This document shows, one piece after another, positions 52,049 to 61,380 of a stretch of DNA of 64,000 nucleotides (its first letter is position 1; each line of letters opens with the position of its first letter). Origin of the DNA: Tachypleus tridentatus (taxonomy: Eukaryota > Arthropoda > Merostomata > Xiphosura > Limulidae); assembly GCF_004210375.1 (NCBI RefSeq), contig NC_134834.1, positions 155,391,290-155,455,289 of the forward strand, read 5' to 3'. A program made the translations under genes and the position numbers. The notes beneath the pieces are model-generated. The model saw only the letters and a list, made by a program, of their open reading frames with translations. It did no database searches and was not told where the DNA came from.

Positions 52049-52472
52049 GAGTATCAACAAACACATGATCGAGTATTAACACAAACATATGACTGAGTAT
52101 CAACAAACACATGATCGTGTATTAACACAAACATATGATCGAGTATCAACACAAACAGATAACTGAGTATCAACACAAACATATGACCGAGTATCAACAC
52201 AAACAGATGACTGAGTATCAACAAACACATGATCGAGTATTAACACAAACATATGATCGAGTATCAACACAAACAGATGACTGAGTATCAACACAAACAT
52301 GTGACCGAGTATCAACACAAACAGATAACTGAGTATCAACACAAACATAATTGAGTATCAACACAAGCACATGACCGAGTATCAACACAAATATATGACC
52401 ATATATCAACACAAACTTATGATCGAGTATCATCACAAACATATGACCGAGTATCAACACAAACAGATAACT

Positions 52473-52800
52473 AAAGTTGAGAGTTTTGATGACATTTTGG
52501 ATCTCATGAACACTTCCTCCATCCGGGCTGAGTACCCTTTCTAATAATGTTAATGTTGAAAGGTAGAACGTCTTTTCGTGCAGTGGGCAATGCTTAGAAA
52601 AGGTGGCATTTAAAAAAAATACAACTTTTTCAAGAATTTTCTTCTTCTGATAGTGATTAAAGTAATTTTAAAGTTGATAAATTAAGATAATGGATTATTG
52701 TACACTGAATTCCTGATATTATTGCTGGTGTTTTACTTATGTAATACAAAAAGAACAGAACGAGTGTTTTTTCTGTGGTGTTTTAACTACATAAGTTTGT
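52473..52800. other. Right flank of the satellite
   Basis: Unique-looking sequence. The plus frame that reads the monomer as EYQHKQIT continues as KVESFDDILDLMN...SSIRAEYPF and stops at 52542-52544. This could be the tail of a real reading frame or chance. No exon boundary is clear. Confidence 0.3.
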
Positions 52801-52888
52801 CGTACAAATACTTGTTGTCATCCTGTCAACTGATTCTGCGTCAGCAAGATATCTTTTTTTTTTTTCAAAATTGCATTAATGATAACAT

Positions 52889-53154
52889 GTTTTAAGGTAA
52901 ATTTCATTTCTCCTGATCCTAAATGATCATCTTCTAACCCAACAGAATCATAGTGTGGATCCAGAATACTAACCATGTAATGAATCGTGTTGTCGTAAGA
53001 CTGACTGTCTTTAGATACATAATAAATACTGAGATTATTTACAGTTTCACAGTGATGGTGTCTAAATGGGAACCAGCACTGAGACCTGAACAGTCGAGAA
53101 CAAGATGGATACTTCATATCTTGATCTGGAGGTTGGTTTCGAGATCCAGTTTCT
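52889..53154 (-). CDS. Orphan exon-like ORF, function unknown
   Basis: On the minus strand an acceptor-like site (TTTTATCATTGTTTAG) at about 53155 precedes an open frame of roughly 88 codons. It reads PETGSRNQPPDQ, then SRLFRSQCWFPFRHHHC, LSIYYVSKDSQSYDN and VSILDPHYDSVGLEDD, up to GSGEMKFTLKH. It is hydrophilic, mixed in composition, rich in His, Cys and Tyr, and unlike the AT-driven junk ORFs nearby. The 3' end is uncertain; the first GT after the frame (CAT|GTTATC) is a poor donor. I do not recognise the family. It could be an internal exon of a minus-strand gene, part of an old transposon, or chance. Confidence 0.35.
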
Positions 53155-53169
53155 GGTCTAAACAATGAT

Positions 53170-53725
53170 AAAACAAAACGTCATTCACGTAATCCAATAA
53201 CTGAACCCAATTTTGTTATCCTCAAAATGAAAATAGGACATCATTCCTATAGAACTAAAAGCAGAACATCATTCCGATACCTATAAATATACCTCATTAT
53301 TATGTATTTCAAAAGAAAATGTCATTATTGTAGCAGCACAATTAACCGAACTTTAACATCCTGAAAAGCAGAAAACCCTGTATCCAAAAAATAAATCTAA
53401 CTTCTATATTATCCTGAAATCACGAATCATGATATCATTCTTAGAGCCTAAACAATAAACTCAAATTCGATCACAAAATTGCAAAACGGAATATTGTTCC
53501 CATTTTCCAAACAATAAATTCAGTTTCAATATCTGTAAACGTTACTTCTTTTGAAACAATAAATGGAACTTCAGTACCCGAAACCACAAAATAAGACAAC
53601 ATTACTGTATGCAAACAAGAAACTCGACATTGTTTAATCATTATGAAACCATTCCTGTATCCAAACAAACACCCATCTTTAGTATCCTGAAACCACAGAA
53701 CATTGTTATTGCTGTCATATTTCAA
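53170..53725. repeat. Degenerate minisatellite, period about 50 bp
   Basis: Repeated but drifted phrases recur: CTGTATCCAAACAATAAA-like, AGTATCCTGAAACCACA-like and ACATTGTT/ACATCATTCC-like. The CAAACAA phrase is at 53507, 53553, 53611 and 53661, spaced 46-58 bp. Apparent minus-strand ORFs here are by-products. Confidence 0.55.
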
Positions 53726-53862
53726 TTGAGATGTAAAGTGAAGATTACCTAGATATTTGCTTATATTGCTGTTATGCTTAATCTTTGATAGATTGTTTAG
53801 GCAGAGTATTCATGATGAAATGTTGTACAATGGACGGCAGTTGCCTGTTGTGGAGACACAAG

Positions 53863-53907
53863 TGTAGAGGACGACGTTTCGAAAGTCTTCCGCCTTTCAT
53901 CCTCAGG
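53863..53907 (-). other. Possible hammerhead-ribozyme-like motif
   Basis: On the minus strand the order is CTGAGGA, a GAAAG...CTTTC stem, then GAAACGTCGTC. This resembles the conserved core (CUGANGA, stem II, GAAA, cleavage triplet GUC) of the hammerhead motifs reported in Penelope-like elements. There is one extra base next to stem II and stem III would be only about 2 bp, so folding is doubtful. It may be just a repeat that shares the letters. Confidence 0.3.
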
Positions 53908-53990
53908 TCCTTCCTGTTGTGTAAAATGCTGTTATTCGTTTCTGCTGGTCAATCACAGAAAGTCAGTACAATTCTTCTCTTACGCAGCTA

Positions 53991-55789
53991 ACATTCGTTC
54001 GTTTATGAATTTTAATATTTATTTATTTCTTTGTGGATGCTCGAGATGTTTTCATTGTGCTGTGCACTGAAGTAAACATTTGTATGAGAGCTAAGCTCAG
54101 AATGTTGGTAAGCTGTACAGAACTCAAGAGCAAACACCAGTTTTTTATGTGTTTTGTAATTAATAACACAATTTTCCTTTGAAGATAGCTTTATTAATAT
54201 TTTCTATCATAATATTTGAACTGCTATTTAATCCTGAATTACATGGATTACTTTTGATCAGAAGTTATTAATATTTAACACGTTGAACATAAACCAATTT
54301 TCTTTTTTTTTGTGACAGCAAAACGTGTTATTCGTCAACGTTTTTATCTATTTATGGTGTCCACTTTGCTTGAATGTATTGGCTTCTCAGCTAACTGAAG
54401 AAATGTGAGATTGATGAAACCCCAAAATAATGATGACTGTTTTTGAAGATTGAAAGTTAAACGAGCAACGTCAAATCATCAATGATACAGCAAACTACTC
54501 AGATGCAAGCGAGGAAAAGTGACTCAATTTTGTCATCCGAGTGACGCTCAGATGACAAGTTTTCAAGCTGTGAGCTCGAGATGGAAAAAAAAGAAACGTC
54601 TTGATTGGACACGAACACGTTTTTGCTCAACAGTGTGAGCACATGAATTAATCATTTGATAGATTAAACTTGTTTCAAAAACACGCGCTAACGCATTATG
54701 GATTAGAGACATCAAATGAGATAGCTATTCTTTTTTCCCATCTTAATGGGTCTTTTAGCTGGTCTGAATGGATTTTCTTTGTCGATTAAACTCGATGCCT
54801 TGCTATTTTCTTAGAAACCATTTTAAACGTTATTATACTCAATGGAGCCTTGCTATTGGTCTGATGGAGTTTTAAGTGCGTTTTTTCTTATATGTGTAGA
54901 TAGTTCATTTAAAGTTACTCTTTGTAATAAACTATATTTATTTTAATTTATTTGAACCTTAGAATAAATAACATGTCTTTCGATTTTCACGTGAAGTGTG
55001 TGTAATGTACTTATGGGTGTCAGTATGGTATATATTCAAGGATAGAATTACCAGCAAGAGTTAGATTAACTAGTAACAGTGCGATTGCATAGCTCTGAGT
55101 TTTCGGGAAGGATCCGCTAGAACTCTAACGGAAATCTTGAAAACCTGTATACGAACACTGTACATTTTTAAAGATGGAATCTGGTAGAATTCTCTAAAAA
55201 TCTATGAAACTTTTGTATACTCAAAATACCTAAAACTTATGTCAATACAATGCAATATTACATATTAGAAGTCTAAGAAAATTAAAAAAACAAATGTGTG
55301 TGTCAGTACCGCATTTTGTTTATAACAGAATCTCTTAGAAAGTCACAAAAAAGTTTAAAACATCTTTGTCAATAGAGTACATTGTTATATATGGGATCTG
55401 TTAGAAGTTCACAACAAATCCAGAAAAATGTGGACATAAACAGAATGCATCATCACCGACAAGGCATAGATTGAGCATTACTTTGAGAAATAATATATCT
55501 AAAGCCCACCCTTACATTAAAACTTTTAGGGCAAAATGTATCAAAGCAATTGTTAATAACTCATTTCTATCACACATTATTGTTAACAATTAATAAAATC
55601 AATCCAAATTTACTCAACTAACTATACTGAACAGTATTTTAACAGAGCTCAAGAATATCTCAGGTTTTGACGGTTTTCACTCTATTTAACATGTATAAAA
55701 TGACAATCTCTGAGAAAGATATGCAAGAAATGTATAGATAATTGTAATTCTAACCTGTAGATGTCTCTCGGAAATTAGAAAAAATATGT
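53991..55789. other. Intergenic or intronic region, no feature seen
   Basis: AT-rich with no exon recognised. Confidence 0.45.
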
Positions 55790-55797
55790 GCACACAT

Positions 55798-55828
<31 letters not shown>

Positions 55829-55829
55829 A
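55790..55829. repeat. (CA)n(TA)n microsatellite
   Basis: A CA run that passes directly into a TA run. Confidence 0.9.
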
Positions 55830-55884
55830 TAGTCTGTTATAACCAAAAACAAATCGAGACAAAACTAAAAACGCTGCACTAATT

Positions 55885-55935
55885 AAAGGATCTCAGGGTA
55901 CAAGTTATAATGTGGGATACAAAATGTACCCTTTT
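55885..55935 (+). repeat. Solo end of the Penelope-like arm repeat
   Basis: AAAGGATCTCAGGGTACAAG then TTATAATGTGGGATACAAAA matches the outer end of the left arm at about 18913-18963. It is a third copy of that terminus in the window, without an RT beside it. Confidence 0.6.
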
Positions 55936-55997
55936 GTTTAACTTAATTTACTTAATTATAACAGTATTAATTTTCTCTAAATGTATATGTATGTATA

Positions 55998-56911
55998 CGA
56001 GGGCTGTTCAAAAAATACGCGGACTGTTTGAATTGCGCAGCTCCAGTTGGTTCCAGGGGAATCCGCTTGGTGTCGCTAGGTTCGCACAGATAAGCTGATT
56101 ACGACGCCATTTCCCGATTGCAGATATCTTCATTTGTGTATTAGCTACGCGGTTTTAAGTGAAGTGCGATTTTTTCGTTTGGCGGATTTCAGAATGAATG
56201 ACTTGAAGGAGCAACGACTTGCTGTGAAATTGTGTGTTAAACTTGGAAAATCTGCGACTGAAACTTTTTGCTATGCTTAACACGGCTTACGGTGATGTTG
56301 CTATGAAGCGTATGGCATGTTTCAAGTGGCATGAACGTTTTAAGGATGGTCGACAGTCCATTAAAGATGATGAGCGTCCTGGACGTCCTTCCACGTCAAC
56401 TGACGACCCACACGTCGACAAAATCAACACCCTGGTGCGGGCAAATCGACGTCTGACTGTCGGGGAGCTTGCTGAAGAGTGTGGGATATCAGTTGGATCT
56501 TGTTACGAGATTTTGACCGAAAAGTTGAAGATGCACCGCGTTGTTGCGAAATTCAGCCCTCAGAACTCGTGAGTTTTTGGCCAAACACTCGATCACTGTT
56601 CTTCCCCACCCCACCCCCCTACTCACCTGACCTTGCTCCTTACGATTTTTTCTTGTTCCCCAAACTTTCAAGACCCTTGAAAGGAAGAAGATTTGAGACG
56701 ATTCCCGAAATTAAGGCAAATGCGACGAAGGAGCTGGAGGACATTACAAAAGAAGCGTACCAGGACTGTTTCAACAAGTGGAAACACCGTTGGGATAAGT
56801 GTGTGCGTTGGGGAGGAGAGTACTTTGAATGAGTTCCAGACCTGTAACTTCTAATTAAAGTACATTTTGTTTTATGACGTCAGTCCGCGTATTTTTTTTT
56901 AACAGACCTCG
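55998..56911 (+). mobile_element. Mariner transposon with internal deletion
   Basis: Imperfect terminal inverted repeats of about 30 bp (left CGAGGGCTGTTCAAAAAATA...; right end reads in reverse CGAGGTCTGTTAAAAAAAAA...) both continue to ACGCGGACTG. A TA dinucleotide flanks each end (55996-55997 and 56912-56913), the required mariner target duplication. Length is 914 bp against about 1.3 kb for complete family members. The transposase inside is broken. Confidence 0.9.
56194..56832 (+). pseudogene. Mariner transposase remnant
   Basis: Start at 56194 (MNDLKEQRLAVKLC), then KLGKSATETF. One extra T in a T-run near 56264-56268 shifts the frame, which goes on as AMLNTAYGDVAMKRM, RFKDGRQSIKDDERPGRPST and LTVGELAEECGISVGSC: the two helix-turn-helix DNA-binding parts. 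After AKFSPQ the catalytic core is missing, and the sequence jumps to the C-terminal block PYSPDLAPYDFFLFPKL, in another frame. The block keeps the third acidic residue of the DD34D triad; the first two are deleted. It ends with RWDKCVRWGGEYFE. It can only be a non-autonomous copy. Confidence 0.9.
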
Positions 56912-56913
56912 TA

Positions 56914-57608
56914 TACTCTTAGAAATATTTTTCAACATTGTCAAATGTATTCTAATAACGTTCCAAAAGACTTTAAATATAGAAGAAAACTTCGGAGTCA
57001 GCTAAGAGTGAAAAACATTTTATTCATTAAGATTACATCATTATAACCATCTATACAAAATAATGTTAAAAACAAGAATATTAAGAAAACAAGAGTAAAA
57101 AGAAAAGTAAAAAAATCGCCATCCAAAAAATGAGAGTTTGTTAGAACTTTTCCTTCTATCGCTCATTTGTCCTTTTATGGTATGTTCGATTTTACACAAC
57201 TGGAATCTTTATTTCATTTGTCGAAATATCTATACTTTGTGTGATAGTTAATTTCACAAACTCATTGTCTGTGTATTTTACTTTAATGTCGAAATTATTT
57301 ACCATTTTAAACATTTGTTTGAAACAGCCTGTCTTTTTGTTTCTCTCACACTTCTGCTCCATTCTATAATGAAAGTAATTCCTAAAATTTATTGAAGTGT
57401 CAATTACTTGTCATTTAGCACTTGGAAAAGTGGGTAGGTGGCGACAGAATGAATAAATAAAAACAAAACATCCTTTTGGAAAAAAAAGGGTTTTACAGAA
57501 ATAACAGCAAACATGAAAATGAATCGTCTCCCAGTTTATCTTATACCTGCAGTAGTACAGAAAATTAATATACTTAATAATATAACTGGTATGTATTTGT
57601 ACGATGTG
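56914..57608. other. No feature seen
   Basis: AT-rich sequence without recognisable genes or repeats. Confidence 0.45.
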
Positions 57609-58028
57609 CTATGCCAACTGCAGGAATTAAGACCCATATTTTAACGTGGTAAGTCTTCATGTTTACTGCTGAGTTACTGAAGGCAACTACTATGCAAGTT
57701 ATGGAATTAAGACCCAGATTTTAACGTGGTAAGTTTTCATGTTTACTACTGAGTTACTGAAGGCAACTACCATGCAAGTTTTGGAATCAAGATCCATATT
57801 TTAACGTGGTAAGTCTTCATGTTTACTGCTGAGTTACTGAAGGCAACTACTATGTAAGTTTTGGAATTAAGACCTATATTTTAACGTGGTAAGTCTTCAT
57901 GTTTACTGCTGAGTTACTGAAGGCAACTACTATGCAAGTTTTGGAATTAAGACCCAGATTTTAACGTGATAAGTCTACATGTTTACTGCTTAGCTTCTGA
58001 AGGAAACTGCTATGTGAGTTTGACATTT
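57609..58028 (+). repeat. Minisatellite, five 80-bp units
   Basis: Units start at 57631, 57711, 57791, 57871 and 57951, each beginning GACCCAGATTTTAACGTGG or a close variant (GATCCATATT at 57791, GACCTATATT at 57871), then AAGTCTTCATGTTTACTGCT and GAGTTACTGAAGGCAACTAC. A partial unit precedes them. The last unit is the most diverged. The unit resembles the minus strand of the short SINE family (ATTTTAGCGTTGTAAGTCC...CTTACCGCTG). Confidence 0.9.
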
Positions 58029-58390
58029 AAGAATCAAATGCTGTAACATAATTACATTTCTCTTCATCACTTCTATTAAAATTAAATTCATTATATACAT
58101 ACAGAGTCCACTATTACATAAGTCATTCACTTATAAAATTCATGAAATTAATTTAAAATTCTTTCATATCCTTCTTACATTTAATAAACATGATTTTATG
58201 ACTAGCTTCTGAAAAATGCTTTAAACGCCGAAAGTTGACGAAGCATTAGAAACCAGTGGGTCTAACAGTAGTGATACAAATCATGTAAAATTTGTCCACT
58301 TATGATTCAAAATTTTCTGATTGATTACATACTTTATGTCTGTTGGTTTCTATAAGTATTATTCTAACTGAAAACTCTGGATATTAAAAA
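58029..58390. other. AT-rich region with one hairpin
   Basis: No gene. At about 58208-58246, AATGCTT and AAGCATT form a 7-bp stem around a loop containing CGCCGAAAGTTGACG. Confidence 0.4.
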
Positions 58391-58430
58391 TATACACACA
58401 TATATGTATATATATATATATATAAATATA
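58391..58430. repeat. AT-rich (CA/TA)n microsatellite
   Basis: Short ACAC run followed by TATATA repeats. Confidence 0.85.
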
Positions 58431-58907
58431 TTACTGTCTGTGAGCCCAGTTTTATTTCCTATATTATATTAAGTTATTGCTATCATAAAACTAGTATTAG
58501 TGCTATAAGTTTAGATGTTATTATTCTGAAACTTAGTTGTTACAGAATTTATCACTTTTAGACACATGTACAAACTCAGTTGTAAGATGTATTAACATGC
58601 TTAAACTCAAGTCTGTGGTTGTGGATTAATCTATTTCCATATTTAAAACCACATACACATATTTGTATGTTACTTCTTTTTTGTCATATTTCGCACATAT
58701 ATTCAGTTACTTAGTACAGAATATATTTATTATTAATAAATGTTATACTAATTAATAATGATAATAACTCAATGGTTTTATTTCTTGAAGAAACGTTTAA
58801 CCGCAAGTTGAAATACGTATACATTTTAAAATCATTTCACACGTGTACGCAGGTATAATTTTAAGTGGCTCCACACCTAATTATTAATTCGGGAACAGTT
58901 TGTTCAT
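58431..58907. other. No feature seen
   Basis: AT-rich intergenic DNA. Confidence 0.45.
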
Positions 58908-58985
58908 TTATTTGTTTGTAATTAAGCACAAAGCTGCACAGTGGGCCCTCTGTGCTCTATCCACCGCAAGTATCGAAGCCTGGTT
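58908..58985 (-). repeat. Short tRNA-headed SINE fragment
   Basis: Contains AAGCACAAAGCTGCACAGTG, GCCCTCTGTGCTCTATCCAC and AAGTATCGAAGCCTGG, the minus-strand tail-to-B-box order of the short SINE family. The head is missing. Confidence 0.55.
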
Positions 58986-59139
58986 TAGTTTTGGGAACAC
59001 TGCAATTTCAAATATTTTTTGCCAATACGACGCTTGAACCAGGCGTTTGGGGTTCTTCTCGATGGACCCCGAAGATAGCCTGATGAAAACGCACAGACTC
59101 ACAAAACACAGTTATTCAACTTTTTTATCCTCTTTCCAT

Positions 59140-59158
59140 GATAATAATAATAATAATA
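59140..59158. repeat. (ATA)n microsatellite
   Basis: Six perfect trinucleotide units. Confidence 0.85.
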
Positions 59159-59729
59159 TATTATGAACATTCCAATATAATTTTTCAAAAGATTAGAAAT
59201 TTTTCATTACGAATAACAATAACATAGGTCTCTAGAATGATTAAAAATATACCTCAAAATGTTATCGGCCTATGTCCCAGTATAACATTATACGCGCTTT
59301 ATTGTATATGTAATATAAAATCTTGGATGCACATTATGCCCATAAGTATAGCTGATTTAACGTTCATATTTCAAATATCAGGCTATAACCATTTTCTTAA
59401 TATATTAGTCTACCTGTTTGCCAAACTTGGTACTTTTATCATTATATGCACAAATCTTTTGTTATGCCGCTGTACTAATTAGGCTGTGTGGAATTTCGAA
59501 TATTGGTGAATTATGGCAGGAATGGTTATTACTTTTGGCTTTCATCCATGATTAATTTTATTTTCGTAATACCATACGAGTTAGTATCTGCCTCAATCAA
59601 AATATTTTTGCCTAAAACCTGTTTGTACGTTCTAGTACACCTGAAGAGTGACTGGTGTTGTGTTTGGTTGTAATACCTGCCAAACTGTGAATGGATATGG
59701 TTAATTTTCATGTTAATTGCGTGAATTGT
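59159..59729. other. No feature seen
   Basis: Two short plus-strand ORFs (59237-59482, 59488-59673) are hydrophobic and AT-driven, without recognisable motifs. I do not call them genes. Confidence 0.4.
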
Positions 59730-59838
59730 TGTTTTGTTTTAAGCACAATGAGCTATGTGTACTGTGCCTATTAAGGATATGGAAATCTAGTTTCTAGCGT
59801 CATAAGAATTCAGATTTACTGCTGAATCACTGGGGGAG
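59730..59838 (-). repeat. Short tRNA-headed SINE fragment, diverged
   Basis: Contains GTTTTAAGCACAATGAGCTA, TAGTTTCTAGCGTCATAAG and TTTACTGCTGAATCACTGGG. It is an intermediate in sequence between the SINE at 61381 and the 80-bp minisatellite unit. Confidence 0.5.
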
Positions 59839-60236
59839 ACGTTACATGAATATTAGTTACAGTGAAGCGCAATATAGAATAAAAATTATTTAACTTGTTA
59901 CAAGTGACAGATTGATATTGTAAGAAAACATTTTACAGAAGTTTTGAACGTTAAAAGAACTGGTCATTGAATTTTAATAACCAATACAAGGAACCATTTT
60001 ACATCGTCTTGGATTTTTCAGTGGATCACCGGTAAGCTTAAGGACATACAATGTTAAAATCCGTAGTTTCATTCTCCACATTGGACAGAACACAAACGGC
60101 ATTTGTGATTTGTGTACAATACTGTTCTTGTGTTGAAGAACATATAAATCCTACAACTTGGGTTATTCCTAGAAATTCAAACAACATGTCTTAACATTTA
60201 ACAGGTTTATCACTAACAAGAATATTATAAAAGCGA
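59839..60236. other. No feature seen
   Basis: AT-rich intergenic DNA leading to the SINE target site. Confidence 0.45.
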
Positions 60237-60517
60237 GTGGCCCGACATGGCCAGGTGGGTTAAGGCGTTCGACTCGTAATCTGAGGGTCGCGGGTTCGAA
60301 TCCCGGTCGCCCCAAACATGCTCGCCATTTCAGCCGTGGGGGCGTTATAATGCGACGGTCAATCCCACTATTCGTTGGTAAAAGAGTAGCCCAAGAGTTG
60401 GCGGTGGGTGGTGATGACTAACTGCCTTCCCTCTAGTCTTACACTGCAAAATTACGGACGGCTAGCGCAGATAGCCCTCGTGTAGCTTTGCCCGAAATTC
60501 ATAAAAACAAAGCAAAC
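60237..60517 (+). mobile_element. Long tRNA-derived SINE with target-site duplication
   Basis: The best preserved copy. The tRNA-like head has A box TGGCCAGGTGGGTTAAGGC and B box GGTTCGAATCCC. The middle reads GAGTTGGCGGTGGGTGGTGA, and the tail AGATAGCCCTCGTGTAGCTT with an A/C-rich end. A 10-bp direct repeat, ATAAAAGCGA, flanks it at 60227-60236 and 60518-60527. RNA polymerase III would read it from the internal boxes. Confidence 0.9.
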
Positions 60518-60527
60518 ATAAAAGCGA

Positions 60528-61380
60528 ACCGAACTGACGGTGAAGAGCAATTACGAACTCAGAACTGTTTGTTCATTCTTAATTTGAAGCATGACTTGAC
60601 TGAATTAAATTAAGAAATTCCATTTTTCTTAAAAGTGTAAACTCTAAGTATATTTTTCTTAATCTATTTAAATTTGTCCAGATATAAGGAGATGAATAGA
60701 ATTTACAGCTTAAATTTGATGTTCAAAGTTATTTTTGAAGGTTTAGATTTAGAAGAGAATAAATGTCTTTGTTCAGGTGTATTCATGAATGCTTAAAAAT
60801 TATAAATATGTTCTGAATCTAATTAATGTCCTGGTGAAGAGGAAATTAAAAGTCCTAAGCTTATGTAGTTCTAATATTAAGTTAATCTTACATTCTATCC
60901 TCCTCATTCCTAAAGGTTTATGGTTGGTTATTGAATGGTTTCTGTCGTCATTCGCCTGTGTTAGAGGTTTGTACAGGTTAGTAAGAGCTTGAACTTAATC
61001 TAGGATTGTGTAGTACCATGCTAGGACTTTGATCGAACTGTAGGGATTAGCATAGACACAATCCTACGGTTTCTTGTGTTGTGAATACGTGTTTTTCTTT
61101 TCTCCAGAAGCTACATTATTCCAAAAATGTCATATAATTAAGATAGCATTATAGTAAAACATTCCAACAAAATCTGTTTGAAATTTATGTTGGAATTTTA
61201 CATTTGCCGTCTGTTTTAATTTCATTTCTCTTTTATCTTATCGTTATTGAGATACTCAGTTGATTTACAACTTTCACAAACACAAAGTTTTAAATACTTA
61301 ACCACTAGGTGGTGTTAATTATAATTTTAATTTTTTTATGAATAATATTATGTTTTATTAGCAAGTTTTTCATTTCTCAA
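60528..61380. other. No feature seen
   Basis: AT-rich. A 67-codon ORF at 60789 has no recognisable motif. Confidence 0.45.

Larger units (their letters stand above)
31982..52472 (+). repeat. 20.5-kb satellite array, 24-bp monomer with higher-order repeats
   Basis: About 850 head-to-tail monomers. The standard 24-bp monomer is GAGTATCAACACAAAC plus an 8-base variable tail: AGATGACT, ATATGACT, ATATGACC, ATATGATC, ATGTGACC or AGATAACT. Two 22-bp variants recur: GAGTATCAACAAAC+ACATGATC and GAGTATCAACACAAAC+ATAATT. Others begin GAGTATTAAC or GAGTGTCAAC. The first 22-bp variant recurs at spacings of 24n-2 (94, 118, 142, 166 bp and more), marking higher-order units. The left edge is the gap. The right edge decays over the last few monomers and ends at 52472. 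All long ORFs inside are consequences of the 24-nt period. Confidence 0.97.

Noticed and set aside
31982-52472. Dozens of long ORFs on both strands (up to 334 codons) with 8-residue repeats such as EYQHKQMT or FVLILSHM
   Set aside because: A 24-bp monomer leaves any frame that lacks a stop in one unit open through many units. Both strands and several frames are open at once, and every 22-bp unit shifts frame. No start context, signal or conserved domain is seen.
31982-52472. CRISPR-like array
   Set aside because: Repeats are directly adjacent with no unique spacers, and the setting is eukaryotic.
52953-53168. Plus-strand ORF opposite the orphan exon
   Set aside because: It overlaps the minus-strand frame, has a less convincing acceptor and no recognisable motif. 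The minus strand was preferred, with low confidence.
53471-53725. 84-codon minus-strand ORF
   Set aside because: It lies in the degenerate 50-bp minisatellite, and its repetitive phrases explain the open frame.
59237-59673. Two plus-strand ORFs with hydrophobic residues as small membrane proteins
   Set aside because: Composition follows the AT-rich DNA, there is no recognisable motif, and they are flanked by SINE scraps.
60237-60310. tRNA genes at the heads of the SINEs (17425, 60237, 62987)
   Set aside because: Heads keep A and B boxes, but stems are imperfect and each head continues into the SINE body with flanking target duplications. They are SINE parts, not tRNA genes.
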